The position numbers and the translations under genes were made by a program. 64,000 bases of DNA from Erodium maritimum. Lineage: Eukaryota > Streptophyta > Magnoliopsida > Geraniales > Geraniaceae. The stretch spans positions 58,044,754 through 58,108,753 of the forward strand of contig OY997596.1 of the NCBI GenBank assembly GCA_963921825.1. Direction: 5' to 3'. The notes under the pieces were generated by a model. That model was not told where the DNA came from. It worked only from the letters and a program-made list of their open reading frames with translations, and ran no database searches. Positions within the stretch are counted from its first letter, which is position 1; each line of letters opens with the position of its first letter. This document shows positions 1-11,050 of the stretch, piece after piece.

Positions 1-221
1 CCAAACATATAACAAAAATCGACATCCTAAATCGAGTTCAAATCAAAACATGCAACTCAATGACCTGCAGAGATCGTTAACCGTACTCGATTCACAGAAA
101 ATGACGTAAATTAGAGAAAATGATCGGAGTACAAGAGATCACTACTAAGCACAAATGAACCGATCATACGAAAAGATGAGCTCATGGAAGCATTGCAATA
201 CGAAGAGATTGAAGAACGAAC

Positions 222-335
222 CTGAAAAGCGAGATCGTAAGCTCGAGCTCCGCTAAAACTTTAGCAGAGGCAATGACGAAGGAGACAGAGAGTGAAGCAA
301 GCTGTGATAGGGTTTTGAGGATTTATATAGGGGCA
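222..335 (-). promoter_or_regulatory. TATA box and non-coding first exon of a minus-strand gene leaving the window
   Basis: Read on the minus strand, a TATA box (TATATAAAT, about 322-330) is followed by a pyrimidine-rich leader with no ATG, then a consensus 5' splice site (TTTTCAG|GTTCG) at 222/221. This is a 5'-UTR exon followed by an intron that runs off the left edge. The gene product lies outside the window and cannot be named. The layout (short leader, intron before the start codon) is common for constitutively expressed plant genes. About 1.1 kb separates this promoter from the stop codon of the next minus-strand gene, so the two genes are tandem. Confidence 0.6.
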
Positions 336-1477
336 GATTCGTAGTTTTCGACATTTGTAATCCCACCCGCCGCACCGCGCGTGTTTGTCATTGCCCAAGC
401 TTTAAAGTTTGAACTTCCTTGGTGCTTAAGTTGAGGATATGAGAGATCAAAGTGACGTCGCTTTGATGAGACAGGCTCTTTTCTCTCTATATAGTCATTT
501 GATTTTTTTGTATTACATGTTAGAGCATCAACAGTAGGGTCCTAGCCACTCAAGCCATGCCACATGGCCCTCCCATTCGAGAAATATTACAATTTTGTAA
601 AGAAAATTATCAAAAAAGCTTCTTCTCCTCGACGGAACAGGCCCAGTCCGATATAAACCACCCACTTTCATCAACGAGATCTGGTAAATAGTCTCGTCGA
701 AAATTATGATGGATAGTACGGAGGTTGGAGGATCTGTGTTACCCATCTCCCAATCGACTTCAGGCCCTATCTGGAAGGGTCATGTTCTTTGGGGCGATTG
801 TATATGTTCCCCCGCGAGTCAAGACAACCACCAGTATCCATATTTAGATTCTTGGTTTCGCGTCACAGTGCTTATCGTTGGTATCTCTCTTTTTCTACGA
901 TGTTTTGTGGAATTGCCCGTTTCTTATCCATGTGAGTCGGGTCACCTTCTTGAGTTTCAAGTGGAGGATACCGTCATTTACCTTTAATTGTATCGGGAAC
1001 TATCCCTGGACTTTATTTGGCTGTACTCTGAAGTATGTTCTGATTTTTCGTGACTGATCGAATACATACCCTTCTTCTCAAAAAAAAGAAACTTCTTCCT
1101 ATAACCAAAGGTCAACCCCGAAACCTACTAGCACGTACTTTTGACCAGTGGTTTGTATTGTGCAACGTCGACTATAACAATGTTTATGTAATTTCTAAAA
1201 AACATGCAAATATGTTTTTGATTAATTTACCTGATTATATAGTTTCAGGCAATAAAGCAACATATTCCAAAAATGATTGTAAATTACAATCAGCCATTGC
1301 CAAAACCCAACAATTCCACAAGTGTGTAGTAAGTAGCAAAGGAAAGCTCTTCAATGAAGAACGAACAAAACTGGCAATGTCTGAGATTTACTAATGTAAA
1401 AGCCTCTGTAGAAAACTGGAAGAATAGAAGAACGGAAAAGCTAATACAGTAGCAAGTTCCTTCACGTCACTGTGGTC
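336..1477. other. Intergenic: promoter of the left-edge gene and BCCIP 3' flank
   Basis: No coding region is supported here. Around 521-535 the sequence GAGCATCAACAGTAGG resembles the end of Harbinger/Tourist-type MITEs, but no matching partner end was seen. The 93- and 114-codon open frames in this stretch show no family resemblance and no splice or promoter context. The BCCIP 3'-UTR is expected in roughly 1200-1477. Confidence 0.4.
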
Positions 1478-4277
1478 TCATGTTTCATTGATCAGAGAAT
1501 GCAACTCTTTTCTGAATGTGGAGATCTTGTCCGCTTGAACAGCCATGACCAACCCCGTCAACTGGTAATTCTTCAGCTGCACAGCCAATAGAATCCAAAG
1601 AACAAGACAATATACAGCCATCAAGTTTTGAAACCAGAAACAATATAAGCAAAGCAACCGCTAGATCAGACTGTAATTTGGACTTTCTCACACCCTTATG
1701 CAGACAATTTTTAACTTCTACAATGACTATTCAGATTCCCAATTCAGAGGGTGCAACATGACTACAAGCTGGAAACAAACTGCATCTCCTAAAGAATGTT
1801 AAGAAATTTAACAGATACAAATACTGGTAGTTTAGAAAAGGGATAATGGCAGAAATATACCGAGTACCATAATTTGTTTGCAGGTTGTTACTGTTATTTT
1901 CATCTAATAGCAGGTTCTTACCCTTTACTTTTTTTTAGTTGCACCATCTACAACAGTATAACGGAATTAAATACCGGTCGGAAAGACTAAACTACCCCCA
2001 ATTTTTACTCAGATCCAAACAATAGGAAGAAGGTTAATTTTGTCGTTTTGAAAATTCGGAGGGTAAAATGTGTCATGTGTTGTCTTAAGTGGCTTTTCTG
2101 TCAATTTTAATAGAATTTAACTAACAATGCAAATAAAAAAAGTACAGGCTAACAACCTACTACAAAATGAAGATGATAGTAACAACTTGCAAAAAATTAA
2201 AGTACACGGTATATTTCTGTCATGGAAGAAAGTAGATTTCTTGAACGACTTTCAATGGATAAGTTTCAACGAACAAGTACAAGGTTTACTTACCTCACTG
2301 GTTGTTGGTTGCTGAATGCGTGAGGGATAAAGGAAAGACCATGAACTGAGCTGAAGAGTTTATCAGAAAACTGTCAGAAAAGATACATGCAATACAATTT
2401 TTATGTCAAGAACAAATAAATACCTTGTGAAATATTTCATCCTCGGGTTTAATGTATACTACTTCATCTTCATCGTCTTTACCTGCCCTTTTCCTCTGGC
2501 CTGTGCTTTTGCGCTGAAGGGTGAAGGTGTGAAATGCATAAGTTGGCCATCGATAATAAAGAAATAAGAGTAAAATACAATGAGTTGGGGTTAAGCACAA
2601 AAACATACCTTATAAATTTTACTGACTAGTAGATAGTACTTAAAGCGGAAAGAATTCCGGAGCTCCTCTGTAGGCTTCAGAGCGTGAAACAAGAAACCAT
2701 AAGTACAAATAGAAAAGACCAAGAGTTAGTTACACTTAATTTACATGTTTTTTGCCTACATACCTAAGTTCCATATTTGTTTAACAGCTATTTTAGGTTT
2801 CAAAAACAAATTCACATAGCTCTTTTTCGCCAAAAAACGATGAATATGCCCATGACCTTAATCTGAAAAAAGACTATAAATACAAATAAAAAAACATTTT
2901 GATTAGATGTAAAAGATGGCTGAGTAGATGTAAAAGGACTCCTCAAAAGATAAAACGATTAAAAAGACGGAATTAAATGGTATTTTTTGAGCTTAGGGTC
3001 AAGGACATTTTTCGTCTTTTCTAGTGAAAAAGAGCCATGTGAATTTTTTGTGGCTGCAAAACGAATTTGAGACTTAGGTGTAAGTAGAAGAAAACGTGTA
3101 AAGTTAGATGTCATTAACCAAAAGATCAATTTCAGGAGGAAAGAAGAACAATATTAATCAAGTTGACCCATCAAAGAGCTTGCCTCCCTTTAAGCAAGGT
3201 CTCGGATTTAAGTCTTGGTACACATACACATAAATTGCCAATCGAAAATTATAGACCCATCCCACATGATATTCTCGACTTATTGTCTGACCTCATCTTC
3301 TGTTGCCCAAGAGATTTCATCAAAGAGAGAATCATAAAGTGGAGGCAGAAGCTGGGGAGGAAGATTCACCACACGCTGAGAGACCAACAGACCAACATTT
3401 TGAGCTTGCTCTCCTAAAAGCAATCTCAAGTCACCTTTTACATCTGTATCCTTGCATACTTTTAGAACGAACTCTTTGATCTCTTCAATACATTTATTAT
3501 CCTGGTAAGACCCAAATTCACAGTTATGATCCAGTTCATATTGAACCTTAGAGATCAGGGTACAAGTTAGAGACACTTGCCTTATATCTCCCCAAGTTAA
3601 GAGCTGTAACAACAGCAAAAAGCCCATCATCTTCACTATCTTCTATCTTAACAACTGTTCCTACAGTGGTCTGTGGTAGTATTAAGTCCACAAAACCACT
3701 CAAATCCCATTGCTCGTCATCAAGGTAGGTCTGTAGCAAGGTTTTCACTCCATGGAAGTCATCAGGTTTTGGATCAAAGAATGCAAAGTCAGCTTGAACG
3801 ATTTCCTTCATCGGTTCAGGGTATCAATATTAGAATGAAACAATAACTACAATGTTTAGTCAACAATCTATTAAGGTTTTGACGTATGCTTACTTCAGAG
3901 TCTTCATCATCAGAACTTTCTGATCGTTCATCGTTCTCATCTAGAGGGTGCTTACCAGACCCATTATCTAGAAGTACAGAGCTAAATCAAAAACAATCTA
4001 AGAAATCCAAGAAGAAAATAGCAGATAGACCAAAGAAACATGTAATATCCAAATATATTACAACAAGAGAATTCAAGTATGAGTACTTCTTTGGAAGGAA
4101 AAGTAGCAATATACTACCTGAAGAGCTCGGGGGAGAATCTCCATGCAACTTGGACTCAATCACTTGACGCTTAGCCATGTAAGAAGAAGCAACCATAGCA
4201 GCGTTACGAGCGAATGGGGAGCAAGTCAAAGGGCGAACTCTAGGCAGACGGCCACGCCTTACGGGCTTTCTGGGCAT
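1478..4277 (-). CDS. BCCIP: BCCIP homologue (BRCA2/CDKN1A-interacting protein family), 8 coding exons
   Basis: Coding exons (minus strand): 4277-4118, 3940-3894, 3805-3581, 3501-3292, 2674-2609, 2513-2424, 2350-2294, 1576-1478; all phases join to 317 aa. Recognised by the conserved BCCIP core: QADFAFFDPKPDDFHGVK, then DLILPQTTVGTVVK, ALNLGRYK and YIKPEDEIFHK, and a C-terminal TGLVMAV block. The N-terminus is basic (MPRKPVRRGR), followed by an acidic run of D/E/S. The family is nuclear and in yeast (Bcp1) acts as chaperone and export factor for ribosomal protein uL14; in animals it binds BRCA2 and p21. Start chosen at 4277: it is preceded by a good 3' splice site (ATCTTGTAG) 9 nt upstream, implying a 5'-UTR intron. 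The intron after exon 3 has a GC donor (AAG|GCAAGTG); a GT alternative would bring a stop. The exon 3 acceptor (ACCGATGAAG) is pyrimidine-poor and is the weakest junction. Confidence 0.92.
1840..2232. mobile_element. Fold-back MITE, family A, in the last BCCIP intron
   Basis: The left end reads GGGATAATGGCAGAAATATA; the right end is the diverged inverse (GTATATTTCTGTCAT). Inside each end is a shared stretch about tracts containing GTTGTTAC and TTGCAA. The same ends occur at 13844-14222, where the right end TGCCATTATCCC is intact. No coding capacity. Confidence 0.6.
2794..3110. mobile_element. Fold-back MITE, family D, in BCCIP intron 4
   Basis: Inverted arms contain CACATAGCTCTTTTTCGCC on the left and the inverse (GAAAAAGAGCCATGTG) on the right, with an internal copy of AAGATAAAACGATTAAAAAG. 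Related copies lie at 46104-46624 and 58790-59321. Boundaries are approximate. Confidence 0.5.
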
Positions 4278-4799
4278 CTCTTCAATCTACAAGATAAAAC
4301 AATTGTGCAACATTAAATTAAGGGAAGGATCAAACATGAACTTAAAACAGATTTCCCATCAGAATCTGGATTGCAAAACACTTTTAAATGGTTCCCATTT
4401 GAGCTTCAAAGCAACCACCCAATGCCACTAAGCAACAAATCAAAATTCACTGAGTACACAACAGAAAAAATGAAACAGTCCCAGGTAAACATGAAAACCT
4501 AAACACTCTTGTACCCATTCTTATGAACTTCACAACTTCAGGTAAGCAATTGAAGACTGACCCAGATGAAGAAAATAAAAAAGGTACAAAATTTCTATAG
4601 ACTCATCGACTATAAATCAATTAATAAAACACCCCTTCGATCATGAACCAACTCAAGTAGGTGATTATGAGCTTTGAATGTCATAATTTTAATGGAACCC
4701 AATAAACTAGTTCAATAAATTACAATTCGAGAGTTTAGAAGGATCACTACGAACAAGTAATAAGAGAAAAATAAGTAAGGATTGATGAAACAAAAAATG

Positions 4800-5010
4800 A
4801 CTTGCCCCTTTTCTGCTGATCGGCGAGATGTTCCGGCGAATGGAAGCTCTGCTTTCGCCCAGCTCTTCCGTCGACGGCGCGCTTTCTTCAGACAGGTCGG
4901 CCTTCTGATTTTATTGTGTGCGTTTAACGCACACAATATCAGTAGTCTGGCTTAGCAACAATTATTGGGCTCAAATGAGAGCCCATTTATTGGTAGTCTA
5001 GCCCATTAAA
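4800..5010 (-). promoter_or_regulatory. Probable BCCIP leader exon and promoter with three site II elements
   Basis: Upstream of the BCCIP start, a GC-richer segment (about 4810-4910) reads on the minus strand as a leader ending near AAAAGGGGCAAGTCA, possibly a GC donor for the 5'-UTR intron whose acceptor is at about 4287. Further upstream are three TGGGCY site II motifs (4966-4971 on plus; 4980-4985 and 5000-5005 on minus). Site II elements are known in promoters of plant ribosomal and cell-proliferation genes. The exact transcription start is not determinable. Confidence 0.45.
4913..4937. repeat. Perfect 25-bp palindrome with 12-bp arms at the BCCIP promoter
   Basis: ATTGTGTGCGTT, one central T, then AACGCACACAAT. 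It sits between the probable leader and the site II cluster. It could be a dimeric transcription-factor site or chance; no known element was matched. Confidence 0.7.
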
Positions 5011-6281
5011 TTAAAGAGGCTATTATGTTAATCTTTTATAGTTTTTTTCTTCTTTTTTATAATTTTTTAATTAATTATCTTTTATATATAGAAGGAATTT
5101 TCGTCACTAAATATAAAATTATTAAATTATAAAAAAATGAAATTCATAGGGATTAATTAATATGACCAACATACATGATAATGAATTGATAATAATCCAA
5201 AATAATAGTGAAATGCAATCTCTCTTTGAAAAATATATTTTATTTAGCTTGATTTGAATTTCATCTCGTGTTTTTTTTAGAATTGCTTTATTTGATAATG
5301 TATTTTGTTCCATAATCTTCTTCCTTAAAATCTTTGCAAAATAACTTTCATTTACTGGAGGAAATTCGATTTTGTCCTCTGTGTACACAAGTTTGATATT
5401 TGTCTTTACTGTCCATCTTAACTTCAGGGGGCTTTGGTAATTAAGTTTTTGAGATAATTTTCTAAAACCACCCTAAAGTTTCGTCTACAAACGAGTTGAT
5501 GCACAAAGTTTCGTCCACGCTATGTGGTTACCCTGAAGTTTTGTCCACGACTTTTTTAGCTTTGACGTAATAGGGATGTTCAGAATGATGCTTCCCAGAT
5601 TGAATAGAAGCGTGGACAAAACTTCAATGCACCCACAAAGCGTGGACATAACTTAAATGTACCCACAAAAGCGTGGACAAAACTTCAGTGCACCCACAAA
5701 GAGTGGACAAAATTTTGTGCATCAACTCGTTTGTGGACGAAACTTTAGGATAGTTTTGAACAATTATCCTTAAGTTTTTCATTACACTAAAAAATGTAAC
5801 TTTGTAAGAAAAATAGAAATGAAGGATAGGGACTCAAAACAACAAAAAAATCTCAATTTCTCTTTCATTAATATATAAATATATATTTCTCAAATCATAT
5901 TCAGGATATAGAGTTAGAGAATTATATCAAATTTGGGAAACACAAATTTTTTTTTAATGGACATCTTTCAAGTTTTTGTGACATCTCAAGTGTAACCAAT
6001 TAGAACAAACCTGCCAACACTGAACATTTTCATCTGTATTAAAAAGAAAGAGTGAAATACATCAACTTATCTTAATCAACCAAAAGCTAAATTATGGTAT
6101 AACCTCTAGCATTACCTACAATAAAGACATAACATGAAGCACAAAAGAATCAAGGCCATGTAAGAGAACCAAGACAACAAAACTTCTGCCTATAAATGGT
6201 TATACCACCCTCTACATATCAATTATTTAGCTTCAGTTTTGAATGCCTTTGCTGCAAAAAAAAAAACAACAACTCCAATTC
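5011..6281. other. Intergenic between BCCIP promoter and uL16 3' end
   Basis: AT-rich sequence holding the MITE at 5451-5769 and, from about 6000 to 6281, the likely 3'-UTR and polyadenylation region of the uL16 gene. No other coding sequence seen. Confidence 0.4.
5451..5769. mobile_element. Mutator-type fold-back MITE, family E, with target-site duplication
   Basis: Inverted arms of about 65 bp share CTAAAGTTTCGTC, ACAAACGAGTTGATGCACAA and GTCCAC. The element is flanked by identical 10-bp sequence TTAAGTTTTT (5441-5450 and 5770-5779), in line with the 9-10 bp duplications of the Mutator superfamily. Internally, about 33-bp units containing GCGTGGACAAAACTT are repeated three times. No coding capacity. 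Confidence 0.75.
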
Positions 6282-6641
6282 CTACTTCAACATGATGAAC
6301 CTAGTTTTAATCGGCATCTTGGAAGCAGCTATTTTCATAGCCTCTTTGGCCAAAGTTTCAGCCACTCCACCAATCTCATAGAGTACCTTACCAGCTTTAA
6401 TCTCAGCTGCCTTATATGCAACAGGTCCTTTCCCTGAACCCATACGAACTCCCAAAGGTCTTATGGTAACCTCCGTGTCTGCAATCAGGCGCACCCACAA
6501 CTTCCCACCACGCCCTGCAGTTCTTGTTATTGCTCGGCGCCCTGCTTCGATTTGTCTAGCAGAGATCCTAGCTGGTTCAAGTGCTTGTAGAGCAAACTTA
6601 CCAAAAGCAACGAAATTGCCTTTACAGGCTACTCCTGGCAT
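6282..6641 (-). CDS. Organellar-type ribosomal protein uL16 (L16p/L10e family), nuclear gene
   Basis: A 119-aa intact frame with bacterial-type L16 signatures: [20 protein letters not shown], then [13 protein letters not shown], the diagnostic RMGSGKG, and the C-terminal [10 protein letters not shown]. uL16 sits near the peptidyl-transferase centre and A-site of the large subunit. The sequence is of eubacterial/organellar type, so a mitochondrial or plastid ribosome is the likely site; mitochondrial is my preference. An in-frame TAA lies 18 nt upstream of the ATG, so no presequence is encoded in this exon. Compared with typical L16 it starts at the internal Met of the M-x-G-x-x-x-x-GN segment and lacks about 20 basic N-terminal residues. 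Intronless coding region; the leader is spliced (see next entry). Confidence 0.88.
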   Translation of the reverse strand: MPGVACKGNFVAFGKFALQALEPARISARQIEAGRRAITRTAGRGGKLWVRLIADTEVTIRPLGVRMGSGKGPVAYKAAEIKAGKVLYEIGGVAETLAKEAMKIAASKMPIKTRFIMLK

Positions 6642-8800
6642 TTTGTTTGGGTTTGTTTATGAAAACTTCAGAGATGACCGATATCTTGGCTATGGAACCT
6701 GACGATGAAAGAATAGGATTCATAAAAAAAAGTACTCCGGGATAGGAGACAATCTTTGAAGAGCTTCTCACATTTTTAATTTCAAATAATCATATATGAC
6801 CCATATAGTATTTAGGTATGATGGCAAAAAAGAATTGTGAAAAAGTACATTGATGTAACCATTTTCCGTAACTTATAGCCCTCTTCTTTGATAATCGAAA
6901 AAATACTCCGAATATGTCGTTTTGTTGCAATTTGTGTAAAAATCGTGATTATACCCTTACAATTTAGATTTGAAAAATAATAAGTACAAACAAAAAAAAT
7001 CAAAAAGTCATATCCCTTATATTTGTACAGTACAAAGCGTAAGAAATTGAAGGAATTTAAGGGATGAAAAATTTCGATTTTTTGTTCTTAAATTAATATT
7101 TTACAATCTTGAAAGGTAAAATCGTCATTTTGAAACAAATTTATACAATCTGCAACAAATGGACGAGTTCAGATCAGTTTCTTACAATTATCAAAAAAGA
7201 TGGCTACAAGTAGCAAAAAGTGAATACCTCATGGTACTTTTTTGCAATTATCCGTAATTTTTTTGCAAGTTGGTACCCTTATCTTTAAATGGGTGCGGGC
7301 TGTGACCTTGAACTTATACTTTGTTGCACCGTGTCAATTTATCCCCAAATGATGATGTTTTTCCTTAAAACTATAAATTAGCATTATCCCTATTATTTAT
7401 GAATTTATTGTCATCAGTAGTTATTTTCAGCTCGACTAAGTAACAATATCCCAATCATAAATAAAATTTTGCTGAAGCTAATCATAGGATAACTAAGATA
7501 AATCAATAAATCAACAAGGTATGCCTTCGTGACTGTTTATTTCTGTATGCTTTGTAGATTATACCATTTCTCATTACACAAGGTTCTGTTACTCTTTACC
7601 CCAAGTGAAAAGAGTTGAAACCTACGGAACCATAGGATTTGAGTTTTACTTGGTGAGATCACACAAGTATCATGTAAAACATAGTCTACTACATCAATAT
7701 GGTTCCCCAACTACTCCCGTCTCTCCTTTGCCTATCGAGATCAATGGGTACAAGGCATGTTTCCTATTTTTCAGCTATTAGCCTATTAATCAGTTCGATT
7801 TTGTGTAAGTTTCATTTCTATTTTGCGTAATTTGAGGGGGAATTTACATGAAATTGGTAATTGGTATATAATTCAATCTAAGCAAATGCAATAAAGACGA
7901 TTACTTTTCAGATGTCCAATACTAAGAGCGTCCCCAATCAACATTCCAATTGATACTCGCTACTCTAGGCAACCAGATATGAACAAATGCCATTGAAATT
8001 TACAGCAACACAAACAAAAATAGACACTGATCATCAAACATAAACCAAAAGCCAAGTATAAATCACAGTAAGAAAACAGGAATGTACGGTTCGGAAGCAA
8101 AACATGCAATGAACTAAACTAGAGGTTATTCCATGTCCTAACCTCCACCTTTCGTTTATTCCTAAATCATAACCCAAACAAACGTTTATTCTCATGTAGT
8201 AACGTTAACCCAGCCTATTGCATTTTCCGTCCACAAAGTTAACGACCGTTTAGTGGGAAATACGAAAAGTTGATAGGTCAGAGTTATGATTTGAGAATAA
8301 AACGAAAGGTTTACGTTATGACATCAAGTTTTCGCATGCGCCATTATACGTCACTTAACAAATTTTGATACATTTTGAGATTTAATTAGTGATATCTATT
8401 ACTATGCAATAATTGTCATACGCCCATGTTATGATTTGGTAATTGACCATAGTACAAATAGATAGGTGACATGCAATTGTTCCACTAAACTATAACTCCA
8501 TAGAATTGGAAGCGAAACCATATGAGAACTTGAACCAAATGATTCACAAAATTGAAGGTAATTTAGCAGGTTGATCATCACTGACTGTATCAAACAAAAT
8601 GAGCGCATGAAACCATTTCTGATTAAATAGGACGAAAACCATACCTGTAAACGTCGAGCTAGAGGGGTGGAGAGAGTGCGCGCGTGAGGTAGAGGAAGAG
8701 ATGGATGGATGGATCTGGTAGGGTTCCGAAGATTTATGGGCTTCTACAGAAAGTTGGATTGGGCTTTACCGAATTGGGTTAGTGATGGGCCTCTTGGGTT
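6642..8800 (-). promoter_or_regulatory. uL16 leader with about 2-kb 5'-UTR intron, and promoter
   Basis: A strong acceptor (pyrimidine run ending TCGTCAG) puts the second exon start at 6698. A matching donor ACAG|GTATGG at 8645/8644 ends a pyrimidine-rich, ATG-free leader exon (about 8645-8725). Just upstream, on the minus strand, is a telo-box AACCCTA (8719-8725). Site II TGGGCY motifs follow at 8737-8742, 8760-8765 and 8786-8791. Telo-box plus site II is the established signature of plant ribosomal-protein promoters, which supports this distant leader belonging to uL16. Apart from the MITE at 6815-7253, the intron holds nothing recognisable. Confidence 0.65.
6815..7253. mobile_element. Fold-back MITE, family B, in the uL16 leader intron
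   Basis: Long inverted arms: the right end is the inverse of GGATAATTGCAAAAAAGTAC, and the inner arms share TTTGTTGCA, TTTGTGTAAA and a GACGATTTTACC-like core. Left end degraded. The same family occurs at 15223-15580, 46339-46519, 47334-47645 and 56050-56755. Confidence 0.65.
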
Positions 8801-9945
8801 GGCTCTCGCAATCCTTGGTAAAGGTCTGATGGTAGTGTTCATGCAATCATTTGATGTAAGTGTGTATGATTTTAACGAATGCTTTTTTGTTCCACATGCG
8901 AGTTGGTCGGATAATATTGCGCCAATGGGTTTATAGAACTCTAAAAACTCTCCCGACATCTTTCCTTAAATCTAATTGATATCGGCAAAACATTATACCT
9001 TTCTTCACCAACGAGTGGGATATCGTATTGACAAAATGAGACCCCTCATATGATAGATGTCAGTAGTTAAATAATAAGAGTGGTTATGAACCGTACAACT
9101 GCCTTGAGAAAGTTGATGATGTTTGCCTCACTCGTACTAAGGAAGGCGTATGTCATATTCACAAATCATGCGAGCCAATTATATTGAGCATGATCATGGG
9201 GATGCCCGGATCTCTCTAGGCGAACTATCTTGTCAGTTCTTTCATTTTCAATACATGCAACCAAAGCTTTCGATCATACATGAGAAGTCATGTTTATGTG
9301 TAATAAGCATATCATGTCATCGATATTGGGTCATCAAAGATATTCCCGATCACATAGGACGATCATGCATAGGCAAAACCTTTTAAAGGCACTTTATGAT
9401 AGTGGTTGAAAGCATTCGAATGGTTTCGTCTAGTAAGTACGCGGAGCAATCATAAACAAAGCATCTGAATTGCTTTTATGGTGTGGAATGATCCCAAGCA
9501 CACCAAAAGTGTCACGATTTTGAATAATAAAAAAATGGTCCGTTCCTTTATGTCCATCATAATGCGAATAAACAAAAATTGTTCTTAGAACAGAGGTTCT
9601 GCATTGCAAATAAGCCGCATAATAAAATAACTATTCATGAGTTGCCCATGACCTTCCAAACGATCTCGAATCATACGTCTTCGAGAGTATTTCTTTTGCT
9701 TGCATTTGCCGACGTCGGGTAGGGGTGAAGATGTCATATCTAAATTCGTACGTCTATGCTTGCAGAGGAAAAAAAAGTAGAGATAGAATGGTGTGAACGA
9801 GGGAATAATAAGAACGATATATTTAATGAGATGATTTACAAGTCGTTTGTAGAGGGGAAAAATAGGTGTCCTTATACCATTTTTTGTGTTTTTAATTTTA
9901 AAAAAAAATCATCATGTGATTGTTACATCCAATTGATTTTTTTTA

Positions 9946-10197
9946 GAGTTAATTACCTTGGTAACGCAGTGAACAAAATTTTGATCAAGTTTACGTCATT
10001 TTGATGATATGTGATCAATTCATAAGACATGTTATTGTTCTATTACCAATACATGAGGGATATTAAATGATATATGATCAATTCAGAAGGAGTATTAAAA
10101 GTGTGTTACCAAAATGTAAAGACTGATTGAACGTTATAAAACCTTGAGTTTTTAAAGATTTGTAACCAATTCAAAGAGGCACAAAAGATAATTAACT
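9946..10197. mobile_element. Mutator-type MITE, family C
   Basis: Ends are GAGTTAATTACC and the inverse GATAATTAACT, matching the copy at 56281-56586 over most of its length (shared AAATTTTGATCAAGTTTACG, CATTTTGATGAT and GAACGTTATAAAA). Flanks are A(T)8A on the left and A(T)7A on the right, compatible with a 9-bp duplication with one T slipped. Confidence 0.65.
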
Positions 10198-10689
10198 ATT
10201 TTTTTAAGGACCATCGACGTGACAGTCTGTTTGGTTGTTTTTGCTAGGAGCCGACCTCCCAACATCTTGGTGGATCGACGAATTTGACGACTCGAGGAAT
10301 CAAGGTTGAACTATTGCGACTGCAGAATAAACCAATGCTCAGTTATGAACAAGACATTGATTTCCTGATTGTTTCCTTATCAAACAGACCAAAAGAAGAT
10401 GTCGGTTGAGAATGTTCTAAGATATTATAAATATTAATTATCACATACTTCATGTGTATTCATCCAGAAATAGTATTTTGACTATTAAACGTCTCCAAAA
10501 AGACCGGTTCAAGTCTGAGTCCGCACATGATTCGTATTCATTAGTCTCTCCACTCTCCTTGTTCAAACATGCTTTTGAAATTTATACTCACCTTTTTACC
10601 TCTCTTTTTCATGTGTTACTTCAACCGTACTTCTGAAATTTACGACCACACTTTTACTCTTCGTATAATTTGGTTTCGACAAAGGTTTT

Positions 10690-11050
10690 GAAAATCGTTA
10701 AACGTTAGTCAAGCGGTTAGAGTCTTCGAGAATTAATCAAAAGCTAACCGTGGATAAACCGGGTTTGTATTTTCCTATTTTTTATATTTTTAATAGATAT
10801 ATTAAAAACAAAATATGAATTTTATTATATTAAAAATAGTAACAAATATTTAAAATACCTAAAAAATAACATCAAACAACTCTGAAACACAACTCATAAT
10901 ATCACCAACATCAAACAACTCTACATGACCATCTAATTATTTTATTTTAGTCAATATAATATTCAAAATTGTTCTAGTCGCCTAAGCAGCTAGATGGGTC
11001 GGCTAGGCCTAGACAGACACATAGACGACACTCAGTCAGGATTTTTAAAA
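10690..11050 (+). repeat. Dispersed repeat, related to an inverted copy at about 39470-39650
   Basis: Both copies share GGTTAG, a GATTAAT(C/A) stretch, TTTGTATTTT, ATAGATATATTA, ATATGAATTT and AATATTTAAAATACC in the same order and opposite orientation. Class unknown; no coding capacity. Confidence 0.45.

Noticed and set aside
706..987. 93-codon open frame on plus
   Set aside because: No recognisable domain; frame arises in intergenic sequence.
1050..1394. 114-codon open frame on plus
   Set aside because: No family resemblance, lies in the 3' flank of BCCIP with no promoter or splice context; composition is that of AT-rich non-coding DNA.
6282..6641. Recent plastid or mitochondrial DNA insertion carrying rpl16
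   Set aside because: Sequence differs substantially from both organelle-encoded L16 proteins, has a nuclear-type leader and promoter, and no other organelle sequence adjoins it.
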